Positions 53,001-62,000 of a stretch of 64,000 bases of DNA are shown here, one piece after another. Position 1 is the first letter of the stretch. Every line of letters starts with the position of its first letter. Source of the stretch: Lingula anatina (taxonomy: Eukaryota > Brachiopoda > Lingulata > Lingulida > Lingulidae); NCBI RefSeq assembly GCF_001039355.2, contig NW_019775558.1, forward strand, positions 221,764 to 285,763, in the 5' to 3' direction. Under the pieces are notes generated by a model. The model did not search any database. It was not told where the DNA came from and worked only from the letters and a program-made list of their open reading frames with translations. The position numbers and the translations under genes were made by a program.

Positions 53001-56000
53001 TTAATTGCACCTAGGTAGAATTGTACACACCTACTTTTATAGCACACACACATTTTTGACTGTTCTGAATCTTTCAGAAGGTTTCTAAATGTTAATTTAT
53101 TATAGTTTCAAACACGTAGGCCTACATCCTTGTTAGGTTTCCTGTATTTGACTTTATATAACATCAAGGAAAACAAGGTAAAACATATTAAGCTTGCATG
53201 TGTATAACCAATTACTATGATAAGCCTATGCCAGTGGTTGTTATGAGTGTTTTTAGAAGCACATGTTAAAATGTTAGCAAGAAAAAAACTACTTAGGCGC
53301 GAAAATCAACATTAAAAAATGAAACTTACTGGGACACGGATGAGTGTTGCATTCCTGTTGCTCACGCGCTGCGCCCGAGCAGTTTGCCCCACCGTAGTAC
53401 GGTCCGTCACAGTCACGTGAACGATTCTGTATTCCTCCGCCACACGTCACTGTGCAAACCGTCCATTCTGTCCAATTTCCCCAAACACCATCAACTAGAG
53501 AACCGAGAGGGAGAATTTGCTGTACACGACAAAGAAAGCCTTGCCCCTCTTGCAGGAGGGTAGGAATGAAGCTGCTACAACACCGTAAATAGCAAAAGTA
53601 AAATGGATACTACTGCTACCATAAGCATTAAGTTACTACTTAAATGAAAATGATAGTGATGCCAAAGAGGATTTAAACGAAAAATAGGGGAGTTCCCAGA
53701 GTAGGGTGCATTTATATATATATATGTATCTAGATGTACCACTAAATATATCAGTACATGCAAAGGATGAAGTGTAGCACGCAGAAAAGCAAATAACGTG
53801 TCTTTCCGCTTAGACTGATCCAACTCTGCGAAGCTTCTCCAAAGATTGGACCATCAAACCCAAGAAAAGTGCACCTTGTTTTGGTACATTGAGTTGGTGG
53901 ACTGTGAATTACGATTAGCTAGTTTTAACCTACTTGGACACTTATGTGTGTTGCAAGTCTCAGATTCGCTCCATGCTCCCTCGCAATTTTTTCCGCCGTG
54001 ATATGGGCCGTCACACGTTCTGTCCTTCCACCTGGTCCCGCCCCCGCACTGGACTGTGCAGTTGGACCACTCGCTCCAGCTGGTGAATACGCCGTCAACT
54101 GAAATACCAACACTTAATTTCAGTCATATCTGATGTATTAGAGAACCATTTACTGAAATAAGAAATAATAGAGCCAGACTATTATTTTAATATCGCCATT
54201 AAGCGTGCGGAAGAAGGAGGGGCGAATAGACGCAGACTGGTAACACTTGACAAAGAAGCAAGGAGGTACATATACAAGTAGGAATGAACAACAGAAAAAC
54301 TACAGCTGGCAAGGTACGGGGATGGATGTATTAAGCTCAGAGGAGAGCACAAGATGCATGGTTACTTCAAATAATCAATTAAGTTAACAACGAATAACAG
54401 TAACAACAACCCGGCTGGTACCAGTACAAAACTGCCTTTATTTATAAGACAATAGAAAATGTGATATGATGATTTATGTTACCAAAATTTAAGTAAATAT
54501 TTTAGTTTAAACCAATATGCACGTGATGACAGTTACCTACCAGTGGTTAAACGAAGACGGGTGCAAATGACAAGATACTAGTAAATGCCATTTTAACAAT
54601 GTTTACCCTTATATTACACAAATTCAAATAAATCATCAATAACAAGAAAATAAATATCTGTAAATATCTGTAAACCATTACCTGGGCAGTGGTGAGTGTT
54701 ACAGGCCTGAGATTCGTTCCAGTTTCCCTGGCATTCCTTTCCACCGAAAAACGGCCCAATACAGCCCCTGTAGCGCCACTGTGTGCCGTTCCCACAGCTG
54801 GTACTACAGGTGTCCCAGGCCGTCCAGTTACCCCATACTCCGTCCACTAAAGACATAACAATAAGATTATGCATATATGGTATCGAAATCTCATCAGAAA
54901 AATACTAATTTCTTGAATTCATAAGACTGGCTTTTTAGTATTGTTCTATATGCTCGTCTTTTCTCATAATTTAATCATTAATTTTTCGGGCTGATGTTTG
55001 TATCTTGCATACTGTCAATATAAAACGTTTCATGACAGTTCTGTTACATTTAATCTATAGTGAGCATACAAATATTTGTGGTGAAGTGACTAGCAGATGT
55101 GAATTTATCTGCTATTATGGTTTCTAATTAAGTAAGGGGGCACATTTATTAGGATTCTATAACTAATATTTATATTCTGGTAGCCTATCATGCCATCTGA
55201 CAGACCGCTATTGTGTTTAGCGGTACCTACGTTTCTTTGTTGACTAAACATAACATATAGATATTGGCCAAGGCAATTATTTCAAAATACCATTGCCACG
55301 ATTTTAAAGTTGATTTCCCACTGTAACATAGGGCAAGTATCATATTAATTTAAATGGCAAAAGAATATATGTAGGCCTATAATCCACACCACGATAAATG
55401 TTAAAAATGCCTTAACTGACATTGCTTCTTTCAGACTTTCTTTTTGCCTTGATTCATTTAACATTTATTAATTTGACACGTTTTCTTTCCGTGAGGAGAC
55501 CCAATATATGTACCTGCACATTCGTGAGTGTTGCAATTTCTAACTTCCTCCGTAGGTCCGTGACAGTCTTCACCTAGGAAATACGGACCGTCGCACTCTC
55601 GGGTCCTATTTTGTGTTCCTCCGCCACACGACACATCGCAATTAGTCCAGTTACTCCAAGCTTTCCAGATCCCATCAACTACATGGAAATAAGTGGGCAG
55701 TGAACCCATTTATGTGATTTATAAAACGCGATGCCATCATGTTCAAAACTCGTTCACTGTCACTCGCCGGCGTTATCGCTTGACTAACTTGCCTTGCCCA
55801 TGCATTCAAGCTTGTGCTCTACCAAAAATAAACTAGAAAATGCTGTCTAATGAGCTATGACATCAAGGTTATTCTATATATACTCTACATACACACCAAT
55901 ATATTACAATACAATGTGCGCAGCTAAGCAATAGTGGATACCACGCAATACCTGGACACTCGTGCACGTTGCATGCCTCTACTTGACTGGCATCTCCAGT

Positions 56001-59000
56001 ACAATTTCGACCACCGTAATAAGGTCCGGCACATGTCCGGAACCTTGACCGTTGCCCAGTTCCGCATGATCCACTGCAGTTGGTCCATGCTGACCACGCT
56101 CGCCATTTCCCATCGACTGAAGATGAAAAATATGAAAAATATATAAAGTGGATGACACTTCTGTAAAACCACTTATGTTCATCGAATGTATAACAATACT
56201 GGTATTAATCTAGCAATAATCAGTCAGGTTGCACTTAGTATTTATACATGTAATTACTCAAGTGTAGGTCTTGGTTTAATTGCTTTCAAAATAAGTTGTT
56301 TTGCATACATCTGCTTTGAAAAGGGTTCACATGCAAACCACAAAGAAACCACACTGTTTTCCTTTCACAGTAACTTACTTGGACAATGGTGCGGGTTGCA
56401 GTCCTGGTACTCGATGTTGCTCCCGGTGCAGTTGCTGCCGCCATGGAGACCCGCTATGCAGTCCCGGACACGTGACTGCTGTCCACCACCACAACTGACA
56501 TTACAGGTTGACCACTCAGACCACACGCCCCAGTAGCCATGAACTTGTGAGAGAAAATTACGCAAGAGAATTAGGAGAACAAAAAAGTGCGAGCATGCGG
56601 TGGAAGCCAAGCGGAACTTGCTGCCATATTGGATCTGCCAACGCCCATATTGGACGACCCAATCTGAGACATTCTCTGAAAAAAAAATCTGGAAATTTCT
56701 TGCCGTTTGATTTTCACCTGTAGCAAAAAGAGAGCGCACTGTTTCACAAAAGAATTAACATAAACATCTACTTCACTGTACAATCTATGCGACATAAATT
56801 AACAACGTCCATCTAAGCAACACTGAAGCACTAAAGACTAAACGTAAGGGACGAAAACATATAATAAGATACTAGCAGGACACTACAGTTCTGATGGCAC
56901 AATCTTGTATTATAACCACGCAAAAATTTCCAAATCGCGCGTGTCAAACAAACTCTATAGACATCTCCTGCCCTAAACATTTCTTTTCCCAGATGTGTCT
57001 TACTTGGACACGGATGGGTGTGACAATCTTGATACTCGACAGCGGGCCCTGAACAGTTAGCCCCGCCATAAAACGGACCGTCACACGAACGCTGCCGAGA
57101 CTGAATTCCACCGCCACAGCTAACGTTGCAGCTGTTCCATTCGGTCCAAGCTTCCCAGATTCCGTCAACTGTTAAAAAAGAAAATAATCGTGAAAAATTA
57201 CAAGGAATTGAAAAAAATAAGGGATTTTAAGGGATTTTAACTTTTTACAGTTTAGCTCCGACCCCTTCACCAAAAGCTAAAATGGGTTTTCATAAATAAT
57301 AAATTAACATATACACGTAGCTTTAAAACCAACACCGATATCAGATTATATGCAAGCAGCAGCGTGAGCACATAAAAAATACAAAAATGATTTTACCTCA
57401 GAAAAAGCGTTTTAAATGAAACTTCAAAAAAGAAAGAAAAGCTCAAATCTTAAAAGCGGCCGGATGATAACATATCAAATGAATTGTTTCTCAGTTTCCA
57501 AAAACAAAAATTCAGTTTCGCATTTTCATAGGGACAATGGCCAAAAGTAAAATGTTTTTTTAAATACATATCACCATCTTCGACTCCACACATCACCGTT
57601 ACCTGGACAATAGAAGTCATTGCATATCTTGGAATCGATATCTGGTCCCGAGCAATTCAGACCGCCATAAAACGGCCCGGTACAAGTTCTGTAGCGGTGT
57701 TGCATACCACCCCCGCAGGTGACATTGCAGGTGTCCCAGGAGGTCCAGTTGGTCCAGACACCGTCAACTGAAAATGAGCAAAGTGACTTATGCACCAAGC
57801 CTTCAATAAAGTCCACTTTTACATATGTCGCCTTTACTGCACCATAAAGCGTAGCAGTCTTATAAATAGGGACACTAAAAATGCTTCATTGAGTAATCTT
57901 AAAGGCCACATAAAGGTAAGAGCATGAGAAGAGATAATCATTATTCAAGAATTCACAATGACGTTTAGCAGCAAACTGTAAGCTGAACACAGCGGCTTTA
58001 AGTTTTGGCAAAAACGTAAGAGCAAAAGATATTCCACATGAAAGGCTAATTTTGAAAGTGAATTGATTGAGTTGGTGACAAAGCTGAGAACATACATCAA
58101 GAATGGCATCAAAAGTGATCTGAGTTAATAAGAAAGCTGCGAGTACGACATTTATACAGTAATGCGTAATAAATGGACACACCTTATCACTGGAACATGA
58201 ATGCACTTTAACGCAATTTGGTTCGCTGGGAAGTTAAAATAACGTTAATCAAACATTTACACAGGAACCACGCGCAGCGGCAAAGTTCATTTGTACATAA
58301 ATCACATCGGTGAGGATATATAGATGATTCAAAAGAACACAAGACCAACTTAGCACTACCCTAGCAATACCTGGACAGTGATGAGTATTGCATGGCTGAA
58401 AATCCTCTGTTGGACCAGAGCAGTTGGCACCACCGAAGAACGGTCCGTCGCAGACCCTCCACCTGCTTTGAATTCCACCGCCACAGGTCGTATTGCACGT
58501 ACCCCATGCGGACCACGTGACCCAAACGCCGTCAACTTAAACATACCATACAAAGCGCATAAGAAATGAATGAAAATGAAAGCTTAAGCTAGAGTAACAA
58601 GACTGGAGGACTTCGTCCACACGAGATGGTCAATTATGTCCCTTGGTCTCCAAGGTGTCTGTGTGTCAATTACGCTATCTTGAAAACAGGTCATACATCT
58701 TTAGGTGTCAGGGTCACTAAAGTTAAATCTATTTCCAAATACACATTTTCAATGTCTTATATACATGTACTGCTTAAATAAGATAAACCTTCAATCTGGT
58801 ACCGCCCTAAGCGTTTCGAACCTCGATCGATTTCATTAATATTTCATCATTACGATTTCTAGGAATTCCATTCAACTTACTTGGACAATTATGTGTATTG
58901 CAGGCTCTTGACTCAGTGAAGGGACCGGAGCAATTTTGCCCGTGATAGAATGGGCCATCGCATTCACGAGAACGGCCCTGGGTGCCGCCGCCACACGAGA

Positions 59001-62000
59001 GAGAACACGTCTCCCACTCTGACCAGGCCTTCCAGACACCGTCCACTGGAAATTGTAATTTAAGAATATGGACCAGTTACTTAATGGTAAGGGCCGTAAT
59101 AAAAAACGATCCAAGAGTGTCCCACATGTCACTTCATCCCTTAACTTCACAGTGGTGGACTTACAGGGGTGGGGAACATACGGTAATATCCAAAACAAGT
59201 GGGGGGATACTGTTCAAGGTTCTGTCCTTGAAGGCCAAGTAAGGTTATGACCAAGGCCACTCGGAAATTAGTCCACCACTGTTTTGAGATGCAAGATGTT
59301 ATGTTTTGATAACCAGTTCGCAACAATGAAAAGCATAGATAGTCTTAGTTTAGAAATTAACAGAAAAAGCTTAGCAATGCTAAATTACATCTATAATTCG
59401 AAACACAGAAACAGTGAAAACGCGCCGGCGACGCACAAATCAGTTGTGAAAAGCATGAACTCAGCGCGAGCACTTGACGCCGTTTCGTTCAGTGGCAAGC
59501 TTAATTTATGAGCACACATACAAAAAAACTTATCATATAAAGCCTTTTACTATTGACCTTTACAGTCTGTTTCTTCTTATTCGCTGCAATGGGACAAATG
59601 TGATAAATGCAATGGAGATAAATAATACAAAATATCCAGAAATTACCGGGGCAGTGATGAGTATTGCATTCTTGAACGTCTGTTGGGTCACCAATGCAGT
59701 CAGTGCCATTGTAGAAAGGCCCGTAACACGATCTGTTACGCATTTGGGTACCATTACCGCAAGACACAGTGCACTCAAACCACTCGCTCCATGCTTGCCA
59801 TACGCCATCGACTGAAACAGAAAAGCATTTTACCTTGAAATCGCCGCACGAAATGAACCTGATAGCAGCAAAAACAATCAAGAGATAACACGTTCAGTTG
59901 AAGTTGAATTGTGTGCGGACAGTTCACGCCTGAAATGAGTACGCTTGCTCAGTTATTACCGTACCATGTATCAATCAGTACTGGCAGGCTTATGTAGTAT
60001 CAAGAGTTTCTCTCTTTTACTCTATCTTTGAGTAAAATGTGATACGACTAAGTCGCTCCTTTATAATCCAAATTATTATCCAAATACGGTTAAAATACAT
60101 GTAATTATGAACTTAAACGATATTTACTACAGCAACAGGTATGCAACCCTATCCTAAAGTGAACGTCCTGGACCACCATAGGGGCGCTAGATCGCATTCT
60201 GTCCATATTAAGAAATCACGCCGTATTGCACGTGTGGACTTACTTGGACAATTGTGTTCGTTGCAAGCCCGGGTGTCGGTTGGAGAACCTGGACAATCTT
60301 CTCCACCATAGAACGGACCATAGCACACACGGGTCCGGCCTTGCTGTCCACCTCCACAAGATACACTACACGATGCCCACTTGCCCCACGTGTCCCATAC
60401 ACCGGCCACTGCAAGCACATATATATGTAATAGAATAGTTTACGAATTTTAGTGTGCCAAACGCACACCACATATATATCAACTTTAACAAAAAAGTGAT
60501 AAAACGAAATCAGCCTCAATGTCAATATAACCCTTCAAATTAGACTCTTTCTATACATATCTAGTATTGTTATTAAAATGTGTAAATACGTAAGTCAGCA
60601 GCTATGCTTCTTTGTACTACGTTATACCTAGTTTTTCTAACCCCATTAATCTTCAAATAACATTCATCACACTTTCATTTTACCTTGATGGAAAGTACAA
60701 ATAAAAAAAAAAAATAATGAAAATGAAAAATAAGCACAGTGTATAATATATCGATAGTGTATTACACTCACCTGGGCAATGGTGAGTGTTGCAGTCTTTG
60801 TACTGGACAAACTTCCCCTGGCACATATCACCGCCGTGCAGGGGGTTCTGACAGAGCCTCTGCCGAGATTCCTGCCCGCCGCCACAGCTAACGTTACACG
60901 TGCCCCACTCCGTCCAGGGAAGCCAGACGCCATGAACTAAAATTATCAAAAATTTTCAAAAACGTGGATATGACAAAATACGCTTAATACAATACAATTT
61001 CAATACAATTCTTACTTTAGTGGCTTACAGCTATGGCCTGATTTTGCATTTTTCGTATTAGTTAGGTAGTATTTTTTTTCCTTTGTCGACAGCTAATGTG
61101 TAGTAGGAAAAGGACTTGAAATCTTCCGATATACTGTCTACTACAAGGTAACAACACTTATGCTTATAATTCTGTAAAATGCATTGATATAGGAATGGTT
61201 CAATTTCGTGTAACAGACTTGAAACAATAAAAATCGTTGATATACCTTCAAGTGTTTCAATATTTGGATTAATGTCAATATATTCAATATTTAATTATTT
61301 AGAAGCAGTGTTGCAACTTGACAATTCTTATATGGAATACCAATCGATTATCGTCTACCTCAAGCATCATGGCATTTTCATTTACAGACTATCTGAAGAA
61401 ACAACACATCTAATTAATCTTACCTTTCTACATTTGGCGCCCGTCTCTTTTCTTTGATAATGTTCCCTGCGTGACAGTAAACCGTGCCACCCAACGCCCA
61501 AACAAAGTGTCTTAAGTTCAAGTGCTCCGCGAAATGAAGTTCCCACGCGTCTTATCGCAATTGTGCGTGGCCAGCTGCTAGCCGGCCATCTTGCCGGCTT
61601 GCCTGCCATCTTGCCCGCTTGCGAACGACATATGTACGAATACATGCAAATGCAACGGATTTCTCAACGATTCTTACTTGGTGATATGGGTCGGATTGTT
61701 TACGTTACATGTATCGAAATGCACAATATTACCGCATTGTGATAAGTCTCATGCCTTTTTAATACAATTCGATGTGATTAATATTCTCTAAAAAGAAACG
61801 TTTTTTTTAATATTGTAATGCCCAAGCTTGATCAAGATTATGCCCTCATGCTAGCTAGAGAAGGATGTAAGCTATCAAAGATATCAGTTCATGCAGCAAA
61901 GAGGAAAAGAGAGTAACAACACTCACAAATATATCTGAAAAGGGCGGTCTAAGATACACCATAAATGTTGGCCGAACATGCTATTTGTATCATCAAATAT

